Part shown: piece by piece, positions 1-12,553 of the stretch
Layout: each line of letters starts with the position of its first letter
How positions within the stretch are numbered: the first letter of the stretch is position 1
From: Pezicula radicicola
Lineage: Eukaryota; Ascomycota; Leotiomycetes; Helotiales; Dermateaceae
Length of the DNA stretch: 64,000 bases
NCBI GenBank assembly: GCA_003008705.1
Contig: PDUO01000028.1
Location: 565,214-629,213 of the forward strand
Direction of reading: 5' to 3'
Notes under the pieces: generated by a model
The model's input: only the letters and a program-made list of their open reading frames with translations
Database searches by the model: none
What the model was told of the DNA's origin: nothing
Program-made: the position numbers and the translations under genes

Positions 1-2100
1 AGACGAATCAGCGGTCTTTTGACGAACAGACAGCCTTCCGAGAGTGCCGTTGTCGCCAAACCTCCAACTTTCCAGCTGGGTATCATTATCAGCGAATCCG
101 GGCGAGCATCGGATCGATTCAAGAAAACGCTCCCGCTGCACTGGTGTGGACCCTATATTGTTAATAATGAAGATCTCCCAATAACCTCCAAACATCCACA
201 GTACAAATTACGAAATGTATCAAGTACTACCACAGCAAAAGGGTTGTGTCGGAAAGCCATTATCGTATGGAAATCCTCATGATGTGATTCTCTTATCGAT
301 GGTAACATTGGCATGCTGTGCGTAACTGGTAACCGCCAGAGAGGCATGACAGAAATCATCCGACAGAGGCGAGAAAGGCAAGAGGGAAAACGCATTCCAC
401 TCTTGTCGCTCTCAACACTTCTCCTGGTCTTGCTCATCAGCCTCAACCTCCCCCTTGGCTGCGTTTGAGTGTCAGGTTTTGATGATACTCCATTGTACTC
501 TACTGCATTGATAGCGCTTCCCCGCGTTGGACTTGTTGCAGACAGAAATTATAATGATAGTCATAGACCCCTCCAATGCCATACTCAGCAGGCTACTGCA
601 AACGATCTTGATCCTAACGTCACACACATCAGCATTCCTTACACTCTTATTCTCCCCACCTCCCCAATTGATATATGACTGCAAACATATATCTTCTTTT
701 TGCCTTGTGTGCTTGTGCTCGCTAGTACAAGGCATGCAGATGCCAGACTGTTACTGTAGGACTGGAACTGGAGTCAAATCCATACTATCTTCGCCCGTAT
801 CTCTCGCTGTAACTAGTCTTTCCTCCTTAGCGACATGCTTCAAATTCCTCATCCTGGACCGTGCATAATCCGCCTCTGTTCTCCCGCACGCCGTGGCTGC
901 ATGGGTAGCCTGCTAGCATCTTCGAGCATTGACCTAACCCCCCACTGATCCTAGCCCTTCATCTTGTGGCTTTCCTAGTCGACGCTTGCCTGTCTTCTGT
1001 TCCTCGTCAGCCAATCTGAAGGCTATCTCCAGAGGGGGGACAGGTCCACTGTAAAATCAAGGTTCGCTCACCCACCCAAAATCGCCCGCATCGCGCCCCC
1101 CCAAGGTTTCCCAAACCCAGTCCTACCCACTCAATCCCAGGGTAAAACTTCAGTGCTTTCAGGCCTGGCTCGCGACGGTTCATGATCCTAGATAGCGCAA
1201 GAGACCTAATTCTGCTTAAACGGTTAGTACTCGTACTGTAGTAGTAGTGTCGTACCACCGCGACGGCAACGGCACCATCACCGTATGCGGAAGATGGCGA
1301 GTCCTTGTCCTGGCCGGCTTACAAGGAATTTCAACGCTACGCTCCCACACCATACCACCACTTCAACTCACCTTAATTCTCTCCATCCTCCTCCTGTTGT
1401 TGTCCTCCACACTCTAGGCCATAGCCAGCCTCTATCAACTCAACATATTTCATTGAGGATACTTAAATCGAGGCTCCCCCGCAGTCAACAGTCGATTGAT
1501 TTGTTGCGCACTGCATAAAGAGCATTTCGTCATTGTGTCTTTGTTGTAGACACCCAATCCGCCGCGTCGAACGATCTCCTCGACGACAACGAAAAGTGAA
1601 TCGGACAAGAAGGAATAGGTAGAGAAGTCACAATTGACTTTGTCCTGTTTTAACTCTTGCCCTCTTAAGGAAGATAACTTGCGGATCCGATAACCTCAGC
1701 TCGGTCTTGACGTCGAGTTTCGTGGTCGGTCTTGCCGTTGTAGAAAGAAATTAGTACGCTTGCTGAAATACGCCGGACTCTTCTCCTTCTACCTCTCATC
1801 TTTTCCTCAACAACATCTCGTAAGTAACAAAACCGGCGGCAATGCTGCCCTCTTCCTATCAACATTCACCTACGCATACTCTGAATCATCATTGCTCTGC
1901 TCTCCTGTTATTAAAACCTACGGCTGACCCGGACTCTCGTTCCAACAATAGGCCAGCTGCAATCTTGAATCTTGCAGACGTTCAATGTAAAGCAGGAACT
2001 AAACCTTAAACTCGACTCGACTCGACTCTCGTTCCCGGCGTCGAATCGACATTACTACCACCTAGAACCGTCCTCGAACATATCGGCATCGACCGCGCGG
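1..2100. other. Intergenic region and probable leader of the CBM21 gene
   Basis: I see no convincing coding region. Short frames on both strands lack family signatures. Roughly the last 800 bases are rich in CT runs, as is usual for fungal promoters and leaders. The frame of the downstream CBM21 gene stays open for 43 codons before its chosen ATG, from another ATG at 1972, so some leader could be translated. Confidence 0.5.
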
Positions 2101-4488
2101 ATGCCTTACACTCCTCCCTCTCAGCGATCTCCAGCTGCCTCTGCCCCCAATTCTCCAAGTCTCAGTCGTCGTGGATCATACCGGCCTGGCCAGATATCAG
2201 GTCCTCCTGCATCAAGCAGACCCGAGTTACCACGCTCGACTTCCTACCTCACACGCCATCGTCGGACGCCTTCAGTCAAGACGAGCGCACTTGTTCCCAC
2301 ACCAGAAACCACACCTCCAAGTACCGCAGATAACGAGAAGAACAATGATGCCAGCTCGCTGACCGCGCCCGGCACCCTGAGACAGTCGCCACCACCTGTG
2401 ACTGACGAGTCTCAGATGCCAGCTGGCGCCGTTATATCTCCACCAGAATCCAGCGATGACGAGGATAGAGGATTAGAGAAGTTGGCAGAGCTCCAACGCG
2501 CAATCAGAATAATTGAACAGCACCGAGAAAGCTCCCCAACACGAACCGCTGCGGAAGTTGAGAAGACTGCCCAGGCTTTACACTTGGTAGTGCCCGATGG
2601 ACTCAATGGGAAACCCATAGAACAACTTCTTGAGTTTCCTCAAGGTGTACATAAGATTTCTCATAACCGGTCTAACACAGACTCGTCAGTCTTCGTTAGA
2701 TTGGGTGGCGAAATGCCTTCTGCTTCAGAGACACCTCTCACTGGATCCGACTTGGATGACAGTGACTCTGAAGAATCTGGCCGCTCGGGGCGGAAGCCTC
2801 CAATGCTCAGAAAGAAGTCAGGCGAGCTTGTCAGACCAGCACTTCGACCCTCGTCGTCACGACGACGCCCGTCGAGTATGCCGGGAACACCTACGTTCTC
2901 CAAAGCTGTCCACTTTGACGCTCACCTCGAGCACGTACGGCACTTCCTCCAGGTTGACAGGCCATTAGCTGTTAGTGCCGGATCGTCCCCAGTAGAAGCG
3001 TACGATAGTGATACCGAATTTCCTTTTGGTGAGGATGATAGCAATGCTCGGTCTCCACCCTTTGAGTGGGAAATTGTCGTTGCGAACTTCCCGGCCGAGA
3101 CTGCTCAACGTCTGGCAATGCCAGTCCGTGTGGAAAGAGTCTTCTTATCTTCAGACAACAAGACGTTGATCGGTAGCATTGCGGTTGCCAACCTGGCTTT
3201 CAACAAGTGGGTCGTAGCTCGATTCACATTGGACTACTGGAAAACCACGTCAGAGGTCGTGGCAGAATATAACCACGACGTCCGCCAGCCGAAGAGTGCA
3301 AATGGATACGACCGCTTTAATTTCAACATCCGACTTGCTGACCAGGCGAACCTGGAGGCGAAGACGATGTTCTTCTGCGTGAAGTATTGTGTCAATGGCC
3401 AGGAGCTCTGGGACAATAATAACAACACAAACTTCCAGGTTGATTTCAGAAAGAAGTACAAGCCCCAGAATGGCAAGCGCGGGATGCAAGGAAACAACTC
3501 GAAACCCGTTCACCACTCGCTCCCGCGGAGCCAGAAGAGCTCATCACCAACTTCGGCGGGTAACAAGCCCAAGATGGCTGCGTTTGACTCTGCTTTCGAC
3601 GACTTCAGCGATGGCTTTGACCCGAAGTATAAGTTTGTAAACACCAAGGAGGCGATGAAAGACTTCTTGGCGGAACCCGACCGCACCGTGAGATTGAAGG
3701 GTGTTCAGTCTGAGGTTCATTTGGGATCAGACAATTTGACCCGCCGTGTTAAGACTAGCGGACAAGCCTTTGGCAACCGTTATGACTTTGGAGCCTCGTT
3801 GAACGCAGCAATTGCCGCTGCAAATAGAGAATTGGGTGACAAGAGTGGTATTACGATGAAGTCAAATATCAAGAAGAAGCAGCAGCAGCAGCACAAACAA
3901 ATCACTGATGCTCCTATTACTGAGTCGCCCATTTCGGCTGGCCCCGCAGGTTTCAATAAGGCAGCCACGTCCTCTAACGGTACTATTCAGATGGCCCCCA
4001 GTACAAATGGGACAGACTCACCTCGAACCGTAGCCGACAAGGCCGTCCTTGGTTCTCAGTCCTACAACGAGATACTGGACAAATACTGTTTCGTACGTTC
4101 CTGATGACTCTACCAATGGCCAAAACCATCCCTGTGCTAATTATCGTGACAGTTCGGATCATCCAAGAACTCTCCCAAGAGTTCTCCCCGGGTCAAGGAA
4201 GGAACCCTGAAAGCCGGCCAGTACGACGGAAGCAATGACGATGGCTACATCCTTGGATCCACCGACTCTTCTGTTGATTCTTCCAGCAACAGCTCTCCTC
4301 TAATGATGCAATCTGTCAAGAACCAAACTTCCCCATCGCGAAGTCAGCAGCAAAGTACGCAGGCGTCTCGCTCTGCATCGCCAGCTTCTGTGACTGGTTT
4401 CGTTTCGGGTACGTCGATGTATCCTTACCACATGCATCATGGATTGCCATTCAACGAAGCTCATGTGGCCACAGCGATCCGGGGTTAA
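2101..4488 (+). CDS. Glycogen-targeting regulatory subunit of protein phosphatase 1, CBM21 domain (Gac1/Pig family)
   Basis: The product should bring the type-1 phosphatase Glc7/PP1 to glycogen so that glycogen synthase is dephosphorylated and activated. The model has two exons, 2101-4092 and 4153-4488, joined by a 60-bp intron (GTACGT...CTAAT...CAG) and encoding 775 residues. A KAVHF sequence near residue 266 fits the RVxF docking motif for PP1. A CBM21 carbohydrate-binding domain lies at about residues 320-448, with the family's YDRFNF and FCVKY core and the NNNNTNFQVDF end. The first 250 residues and the tail are Ser/Pro-rich and probably disordered. The start at MPYTPPSQ was chosen because upstream codons look like leader; an in-frame ATG at 1972 would add 43 residues. 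The family call is firm. Which yeast paralogue (Gac1, Pig1, Pig2) it matches cannot be told by eye. Confidence 0.9.
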
Positions 4489-4976
4489 TCAACCCATTTC
4501 CATTACAGGTTTCACGTTTCGACAATGAAAGATATGGACGATTCTCTTTGCACGACAATAACGACACGTTTATCATGGGATATACGGAAATTTCACGATT
4601 ACCTCTTCGCTGAGTGTGGTCAATACCAAAAGAGCATGAGAAACTGGCCCAAAAAAGTCGATTCGATCATTGTTCACATTTCGACGTTGCCTCCACTTGG
4701 AACCATCGTCTTTGGCATTTTTGCGGGGCGTGGACGGGGACACTCAACTCATTGACCGCTTTTAACTTACTGTTTGTACTTTTGAGCGTTGCTTCTTTCC
4801 TACTTTGACTTCTTGCATGTTCTTCAAGCCTCGCAGCATCGTCAGCGAGCATATTATTAGTTTTCGGTTTCTTTTTCCTTGTTCAAAGCATAGACTGGCA
4901 CTGGTTTTAATTTGCGTTTGATGCGCTTCTTCATTGTTCGCTGTTGTTTCGAGACAGCAAGGTTCTGAGGGCATAC

Positions 4977-5009
4977 GATGGGGATGAGATGGGGATGAGA
5001 TGGGGATGA
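4977..5009. repeat. Tandem repeat, three copies of an 11-base unit
   Basis: The unit GATGGGGATGA occurs three times without change, about 490 bases after the CBM21 stop codon and probably within its 3' untranslated region. Confidence 0.9.
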
Positions 5010-5965
5010 AGGCTTTTCTTTGGGCCTCCCTCTATCTTCTCAGTTGAGAAGATTGGTTTTTTTGTCGGACAAAAAGTTTGCTCGCGTTATCACATGGCTG
5101 GAGCTTTCGAAATGGCTTTAGCTGGTAAACATGGGGGTGTGGATAATCTTGGGAGAGGACAACAGGCTCCCGAAGGAAAACGAAAAATGGGGCACGATTG
5201 GGTCAGGAATCTTGCACAGCACTGGCTGTTTGAGATGGAACTTGAGAAATGAGGAAAACTGGCTGGTATTGCTCTGGGTTTTGGCACAGGATGAAATCTC
5301 AGGGTCTTGAGAGCAAGGCACACATAGCTCAAATAAAGCGTGATATGGTTTCTGCATTTGTGCACTTCTTGGTGACAGTGAAGTGATTTTTTGGCAAAGT
5401 GCTCATTGGCTATTTCCCTTGTGGCATTTTCCGTTATCCTTTCCTCACAATCTTTGGCGTTCAACGTTGCCATTTCGCAGTCTTCAACTTCAGCCTCCTA
5501 TTTTAGCTGATTGGACCAAGCAAAGTGGTTTTTAGTTTTGAATATCTCTTCATTTCCAGGTTATCTACGTGACATTAAGATGGTGTGTTAATTATCCGAG
5601 TAGGATATTGCGGATGATTTGATTTTTCATTGGTTGGTTAGCTTAGTTGAATAACTGTGGGTGGTGACCTACCTACCTGGTAGAGAGGGAGCGATTCGTG
5701 CTTTTGCATGATCACATCACAATACAGCATAGCACATCACAGCACATCACAGCAGATCCATCCACAGCATTATTTCGCTCTATTTTATGATATTTTGTTT
5801 TGATATTTGTTTAATGTTGAATATACAATGTACCAATGCTTGGTTTTTGGGGGAGGAGTGGGGGTGGTTTTTTTTTTGTAAAGGCGAAAAAGGGAAGGGA
5901 AGGGATGGGAAAGTTTATTTCTTTGACTCGTTGTGAGTGAGATTGTGAGGCTAGGCTTGGCTAAG

Positions 5966-5992
5966 TTGATTGATTGATTGATTGATTGATTG
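5966..5992. repeat. TTGA/GATT microsatellite
   Basis: A perfect run of the tetranucleotide TTGA (about 6.75 units) in non-coding DNA. Confidence 0.9.
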
Positions 5993-7684
5993 TAGGGCGC
6001 TTGGGTGTGGAGGGGTTTGGTTGGTTAGTGGCTAGTTGGTTTGCTAGTTGTACTAGTACTATAGTAGGTATGGAGAGTTGGATGATGTGATATGTGATGT
6101 GATTTGATGTGATATATAGGCATTTGCTGTGTTGTATTGTATTGTAATTTACGTAGTATTATACCCTACAAAACCCGAGAGAAAAGAACGGGTTCTACTG
6201 TAAGATGTGAGATAGGTAAAAGGTAATCTTGAATCTTGTTGAAAATGACTACTGTACTTGAGATTGGAAGGGTATTGTATTAGCTCTTTTTCGTACGGAG
6301 ATAAGTTCCTTCATGTTAGTTAACTTTTGATGATGGAGTCATGGTTGTAGTTTTTGTGGTCATATGAGTATATTGTGGTTCTTGGTTCTTGGTTTGAAGT
6401 TAATGTCCTACACCGTCATTTGGTGGTGGTTGTTGTTGTGTTTAGCTAGTTAGTGGAGTGGGTAGTGCTGATAGTGTGGAGTATATTTGTTGATTGTTTA
6501 GTTGAAGGTATGACATGATAGAGAGTTTTGCTATTCCATCGTGTCTGTCGTTTGAGGAAAGTTTAAAATTGTCTTTTCTTGGTAGCGAGCGAACTCGGCG
6601 TCATTTGTTCAAACATTAATTCTGATTTGATTTGGTTTTTAAGTGGTGCAAATAATTTCGCAATTTGATTGTTGATTCATAGAGTTGAAAAAGGCGACTC
6701 CCCCGCCAGTTTGGTTGTGTGGATCCTTATTTGCCCCTCCAATGCTCCAATCTTAAGAAAACTCAGCCGAAAATTCCGTACAGTCCAGTATGGAGTGCTG
6801 ATAACGATACGCTTATGCATATTGTCGATGACGACGATCATAGTACTCCATACAGTATTGGTATGCGACGGTCCCATGTTGTGGATCTTTTTCATACCTT
6901 ACCTTACCTTACTGTACGGTGTAGTCGGAGAATACGTCTTTGCAGAACCGTACCGTACTCGCACATAATGCAATGCACTGTGAAAGAAAGTGTGCTGCAA
7001 GAATCATGGAAACTGGGGATGACCTACCCTTGGGATTAGCCTTGCGCATGCTACACCAGGTAGTGCCCTTTTGTAAGATGAGCGGTGTACACGGTGTGAG
7101 GTGGTGATTCGATGCGATTCACGATAGATGTAAGTTGTGGCTGTGCTATAACGCGTGGTACGTGCGGAGGTATGTGCGAGTATTGTGTGGCTGGTGGATG
7201 AAAGTTGGATTAAGGTTTTTAGTGGATTTGTTAGCTCGGATTTGTCGAGACGGGCGGGATCCTTGCTTTCCAGGTTTATTTTATTTGGGAGGTCACGGGA
7301 TGGGATGTGGCTTGAGCTGTTTTGAAGAGGCTGAAGCCGTTGGGTATGTGGCTGAAGAGCACTAGGATGGAAGGAGTGATTATGTAAGCGAGGCTTAGAA
7401 ATCGGATGAAGCCGAGGCGAGGAAATTGTTAGCGGCTTCGGTTGATTAATTGGTGAATTGCTTGCTTGCTTCTTGACGTCGTTGAATGAAGCTGTCTTTA
7501 GTGTACGAACGCATAACTCTTCCTTGCGATTCACGACCACTCGGATACGACGGTAATCAATTAGGCTTGATCATTTCAGCGGCCTGGGATAGCAGACAAG
7601 CAACTTGAGTTCGACGACAAGTATCGAATTGATACCTAGAGTAGAGATTAGAGAAGAAACAAAAATACATACGGAGTAGCAAAG

Positions 7685-8322
7685 ATGGACAGAATAGCAA
7701 CCACCACCCTCCGACGAACCTGCAGATCAGCCATTCGATCAAACAAATCCCGTACACCATGCCTAGCATCACGAATCTGCCCTGCGCGATTCCTCTGCTC
7801 TTCTCCATCCCCATCCTCATCCCCATCCTCAACATCACGACCTCGAACCCCAATCCGACGACAGCTTACGAAGCAATACAGTACCGAGTCTAGTATACAG
7901 GGAACTATTGGGAAGGGGGGAGAAGGGATACGTGATGAGGTTGTTAGGGAACAGGTCGTTCTCAGTGCGCCGGAATATTTGAATGAGAAGGAGGCGGAGA
8001 TCTTTGGATTGCTTGCGAGGGAGTTGGAACCTGTTGAACTTGAGGTTTGTTACTCCTGTCTTAATACTCTTATCTGTAGAATGGGCTTTCCGAATGGGTG
8101 ATGAATGGCTGTTGGCTTGAGAGGGAATTGAGCTAATTGATTGGTTTTGGGATACAGGTTCAGGATATTAGTGGTGGTTGTGGCTCTATGTATGGGATTT
8201 CTATTACGAGTGAGAAATTTCGGGGCTTGGGTATGTTGAAGCAGCAAAGGCTGGTTAATGCGGTTCTTGGGGAGCAGATTAAGGGGTGGCATGGTGTGCA
8301 GTTGAGGACTAAGATTCCGTGA
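7685..8322 (+). CDS. bol3: Mitochondrial BolA-like protein (BOLA3/Aim1 type)
   Basis: BolA3 proteins act with monothiol glutaredoxin and Nfu1 in late mitochondrial delivery of [4Fe-4S] clusters, for example to lipoate synthase and complex II. Exons 7685-8044 and 8158-8322 join in phase 0 across a 113-bp intron (GTTTGT...ACAG) to give 174 residues. The BolA fold fills the C-terminal part, with the hallmark DISGGCGSMYGI followed by a helix and WHGVQLRTKIP. The invariant Cys of the GGCG motif and the C-terminal His, both ligand candidates in this family, are present. The first 60 residues are rich in Arg and Ser with almost no acidic residues, as expected for a mitochondrial presequence. The first ATG of the frame was used. 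Confidence 0.9.
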
Positions 8323-9414
8323 TTGATTAACGATAGGGGTGAGGGTAGAGAGGTGTATAATATCTATGATTATTGCTGGGCATGGGAGACGGGTTATGGG
8401 AGATGGTTGTATGATATGGCAGATGCTCAAAAGCCGGGACAACGCCGAGTAACTTGTACATAAAACTGTCGTCGGGTGGGCAATGAGGATAGGTATCATT
8501 TACTTCGGCTGCAGTTGCTGCCGAATATCGAGTGAGTGCTCGACACTTGTGGACGAGCTGGCTAAATGATGGGTAAAATAATGTCTGTAATTGCGCCATT
8601 GTTGATTGTTGAAGGAGATATAAGACAGGTACCTTGGAAGAAGAGTTTCTTCTCTGTGGTTATGTCTTTGAAATGAAGCTTTGTTTTGATACTTTATTTT
8701 TTATCTAAGAATGTGCGTTTTGCTTTGCTATGATTATTTACTGGATTCTTCGAGGATGTCGTTGCACCAAACAATCTAAACCTCGGGCAAGCAGAAAGAA
8801 ATTGATCAGGACAATAGAATAAGTGCTCTATCAAGACTCGATAAAACCTGCCTTCCTTTACCAGTTCTTTTGTGCCTTTTCTTTAGATACATTTATCTAC
8901 AAAACAGCATGAAGTATTTAGACCGTCAGACTAGTCAATCTCCTCCAATAGGTTCTATGAACCATCACGTGACATACGAAAGACCAAAGGATGTATATAG
9001 GCATTTCTCTCGAATCATCGAAAGTGTAATGCAGTTACGCAATTAAAGCTTGAAACATATTCTATAACACTCTGGACAAGCCTCTGGATAGGTTCTAAGC
9101 AATGGGCTTTATAAGCGATTTTGATCCTCCGAAGCGAAATTGGGAAAAGGGGGGAGGGAAGCGAAACTTGAGAGATCTTGGCAAGCTGCATGAACACGCG
9201 ATACTGCATGTTAACAGCGCTTTCCAGGCAGCGGCACAGCACAGCACTCTTATTTATCACACATGATTCCTTTTGGCTTTTTATTACTTACAAGCGCTTA
9301 TCTTTTTGTACAAAGGCAATTTGCAGTCCAAACTGAGTATCATCACTGTTAAAACCACGGTGCGCGTCAATAAATATTTTTGATTTGGATGTCGTTCACT
9401 AACCCAGATCAAAG
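8323..9414. other. Intergenic region, no gene recognised
   Basis: It holds the downstream region of the BolA-like gene and the promoter of the 2EXR gene. Minus-strand frames at 8050-8599 are antisense to or just beyond the BolA exon and have no family features. Confidence 0.5.
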
Positions 9415-10500
9415 ATGTCCCGACTACAATCTTTCCACATGTTCCTCCAGCTCCCATTCGAAATCCGAGTTCAAATTTGGGAAATGGCTTTTGGTCCTCG
9501 TATGGTTCTATTGACTGAGAGTGAAGATGAAGATGACGAAGATGAAGATGACGAAGATGAAGATGACGAAGATGAAGATGACGAAGACGAAGACGATGAA
9601 GAATCGAAGATCATCAAATCCATTTCCGAGACTCTAGCTCAACAAACAAAGCGACAAACTCGAGAGAAGCAACTTGCTCTTTATGACCTGATAGTAGAAA
9701 GTTACCAAGACACAGGCTGGAGAAAGAAACAATCACAACTTGAATCCTTCGGTTTCACATCTATTCACCCCCCACCAAAGCTTCGACGTGTAACCCCAGA
9801 AGCATTCAATGATGAGACTCGAGAAGGTCGATTATACAGCTATGCGAAAATTCCTGCTCTCCTGGTTACATGTAGAGAATCTCGGGAAGTGTTGAAATCA
9901 CTTGGTTATGATTTTACTTTTGCTTCGAGGACTAGCTCTGCGAAGACTTGGTTTAATTATCGATTAGACGTCTTGGAGTTGGGGATTCATTATGATGGTG
10001 AAGGACGAACTTCTAGAACTATTGATGGAGGAAGTTGGAATATTGGTCAGATACTTCCTCATGATCGACGACGCGTACGAAGATTAGCTCTGGGATGGCA
10101 TCCGCTTAATCTGGATGCTTTAATAAAGGGTGTCAAGATTTTTGGAGCTCTTGAGGAAGTCTTGTTGGTTTGGGAGGATATAAGAGATACTGATCCTAGC
10201 TTTACGACGAAGATTCCCGACGATGAGTGGAATGATGAGGATCAGGATTTTGATTTTTTGGATTTGGGGTTTAGCGATACGGATTTTTTATCGTATACCC
10301 AAGGCGTTCTCCGAAGTACTTGTACAGACGAGAATGGTGGGGAGGGGGTAGGCAATCGCGGAGACAATGAAGCTATAAGACGGAAGTTGTTAGAAGCAAG
10401 AGATCTTGATATGGAGAATGGGGAGGAATATTGGTTAGTGCCGACTGTACGCACTGTGGTCATAATGACTTCGAAACAGAAGCAGGATCGATCTTTTTGA
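9415..10500 (+). CDS. 2EXR domain-containing protein
   Basis: This is a single-exon gene for 361 residues. The N-terminus reads FLQLPFEIRVQIWEMAF and is followed by an LLVTCRESREVL block further on. This is the LPxEIRxxIW...CRESR pattern of the 2EXR family, which is greatly expanded in filamentous ascomycetes and has no established biochemical function. Between the two blocks lies an almost purely Asp/Glu stretch at residues 37-62, encoded by a 15-base tandem repeat. No signal peptide or membrane segment is seen. The start context is ordinary and the first ATG gives the conserved domain directly. The family assignment is good, but the role is unknown. Confidence 0.85.
   Translation: MSRLQSFHMFLQLPFEIRVQIWEMAFGPRMVLLTESEDEDDEDEDDEDEDDEDEDDEDEDDEESKIIKSISETLAQQTKRQTREKQLALYDLIVESYQDTGWRKKQSQLESFGFTSIHPPPKLRRVTPEAFNDETREGRLYSYAKIPALLVTCRESREVLKSLGYDFTFASRTSSAKTWFNYRLDVLELGIHYDGEGRTSRTIDGGSWNIGQILPHDRRRVRRLALGWHPLNLDALIKGVKIFGALEEVLLVWEDIRDTDPSFTTKIPDDEWNDEDQDFDFLDLGFSDTDFLSYTQGVLRSTCTDENGGEGVGNRGDNEAIRRKLLEARDLDMENGEEYWLVPTVRTVVIMTSKQKQDRSF
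9523..9600 (+). repeat. 15-base coding minisatellite (Glu/Asp tract)
   Basis: Four identical copies of GAAGATGAAGATGAC run from 9523 to 9582. A degenerate GAAGACGAAGACGATGAA follows. The unit is a multiple of three, so changes in copy number would keep the reading frame. Confidence 0.95.
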
Positions 10501-12553
10501 GAAAGGAAAACGTTGGTGGCAGAATTGCAAGAATAGCGAAAGGGGCAAGAATGAGTCGCCATCTCACTTTTTGAGACCTAATAATATGTCTATGAACATT
10601 GTAGAAACACAGATTCTGCTACATATGCTGGGTACGTATGTTATCATCTTTCTCTTTCTAGAGCTTTTGTACAAGGACTTTGTGCTAATTTTTTATGTAG
10701 TACCATATCCTTGTAGGAGGTCTACTATAGGGAGACCAAGCTGTTGTACCTAAACCTATTGAGTCACTCTTGATTTCACAGCTTGGATGAAGAGGAATTT
10801 TTTAAAAACACGGTGATGCTTAGCAAATGACGACAGCGCGAGGGCCTGTTTTGGCGAATGTTTATTTTGTTTTTCTCATAATTAAGAGGATACTACAAGA
10901 CAAAGTATTCGCAGTAATCAGCATTTATATTTCATAAAGAAAATGGTTGTATTAGTTGTTAAACCTCACTAAGGAGAGCACGGAGCCTACCCGATCTCTC
11001 GCTGGAATTGACGCTGTATTCTACTGAAAGAGGTTCTATATGGCATCAATGATGAGTAGGCCCCTTCGCCATCTTCATAGTTGAAGAGTGATCTCAAACA
11101 CAAAGACTGGACCAAACCATTTCTTTGGGCGAGCGTTCAAGGGTGGCCGTGTAGCAGAAGGGTAGTGCTTGAGGTGACTATACTGGAGTCAGGTGTCTGG
11201 GAAGGCAGTTGCGTCCTCAACTACAACTTTTCATATCAGGACAGTCCTCGGTTTTCTTTTTTTCTTTTTTTCTCTTTTCTGCCTAGGGTAATCTTAAGTT
11301 TGATAGGTGGTGTGCTGCTCAAGTATATGAAGAAAATATGGGGTCTTATTACGAGAGTATCGACGTGGCTGCTCAGGTAGACTAGGACTTGTCTTGATGG
11401 TCGATACGAAGTATGCGTTAGGTAATTTGTAGACCTGATCGGTGACCACTTCACCTACACCACTGCGAGATAGATCTAGATCCAGGACCTAGAGCCTAAC
11501 ATTAAAATCTCATATATGGATATTTGCAACACGGCTGCCATCTTTGAGTAGATATATCATTGTGCCTTTTTTCGAAGAATATAAATGTCAATGTCAGTGG
11601 CTTTGACTCATTAGAACCAGAAGATTCACTGGATGTGTCTAGATACTATTTTACTTTTCTACAAGCTTACATCCTGGAAAGGACACTGATAAAAAGTCAA
11701 ATTGTAGCGATATGATGAAGTCTGCCTTGTTGGCTGATTCTAAACATGTATTGCTATTCGCAGACTACTTATGATATGAATTGCATCTGTATACTGTATA
11801 AAATTTAGGCAGCCTCAAGTCGAGCAGTCAAGACGTTAGCTCCTTCTCGCTTAACATGCAACACTGCAACATTGCAATAAAACTTAGAATGGCCTTAATA
11901 TTTAACGCGATCTAAAATTTTCAAAAGAGGTTGTAGTAGCGTTGTAGTAGCATTATGAGAGTGCCAATGATTTATTTCTAGTCAATTGCCATCCTGGGAT
12001 TAATCTTGGGGTTGCACTATTTGAGCTCGCTTAGCTACTACATATAAACCTTCTTGAGCTCTCTTTACTCTTCACCAAATACAACAAGAGAGCTTCTACC
12101 TTAAAATTGGACCTTCTGTAGTAAGTAAAATATATAGTAGCTAAAGAAACTCTAGTTAATCCGTGACGTAGAAATTATAAGGCTATATCATTATTAAGGG
12201 CATCGGATCCGATCCCACGTGTTATAAAGAGGAAAGCTAGACTAGAATTTTCATTCGCGAAGTATATTAGCTGTGTATTGGCTAACTAGTAGCAATCAAA
12301 CTAATGCATAGCACGTAGATGGTTGTATGTCCTGCGATTTAGTAGATAGATTAAATTTTGGAAGCATTAAATTAGAAGATTGAGTGATTAATGAATTGAA
12401 GCTAAAGTATCTCTCATAGCCCATAACGCCGGTCCCAATGCCGCTCTCCTGATGCCTAAAATACAACTTCCATGTATCTCTCATAATACTATCTCTACCT
12501 TACATTAATTACATCTTATAGTCCTTCTGCATATTCCCATAACCTAACTAACC
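10501..12553. other. Intergenic region, no gene recognised
   Basis: This is moderately AT-rich DNA between the 2EXR gene and the 3' end of the minus-strand hypothetical gene. No frame shows a family signature. It contains two short stretches that resemble phage T7 and T3 promoter/vector sequence (10724-10737 and about 10958-10976), which are treated separately as a finding. Confidence 0.5.

Larger units (their letters stand above)
4489..7684. other. Intergenic region, no gene recognised
   Basis: This 3.2-kb stretch holds the 3' end of the CBM21 transcript and the promoter of the BolA-like gene. It is rich in simple repeats (GATT, GATGGGG, TACCTTACCTTA) and G/T-rich runs. The longest minus-strand frame (7004-7540) is low-complexity Thr/Ser-rich translation with no family features. 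Confidence 0.5.

Noticed and set aside
7004..7540. Minus-strand frame of 178 codons upstream of the BolA-like gene
   Set aside because: Translation is low-complexity Ser/Thr/His-rich with no recognisable domain; likely a by-product of G/T-rich DNA on the other strand.
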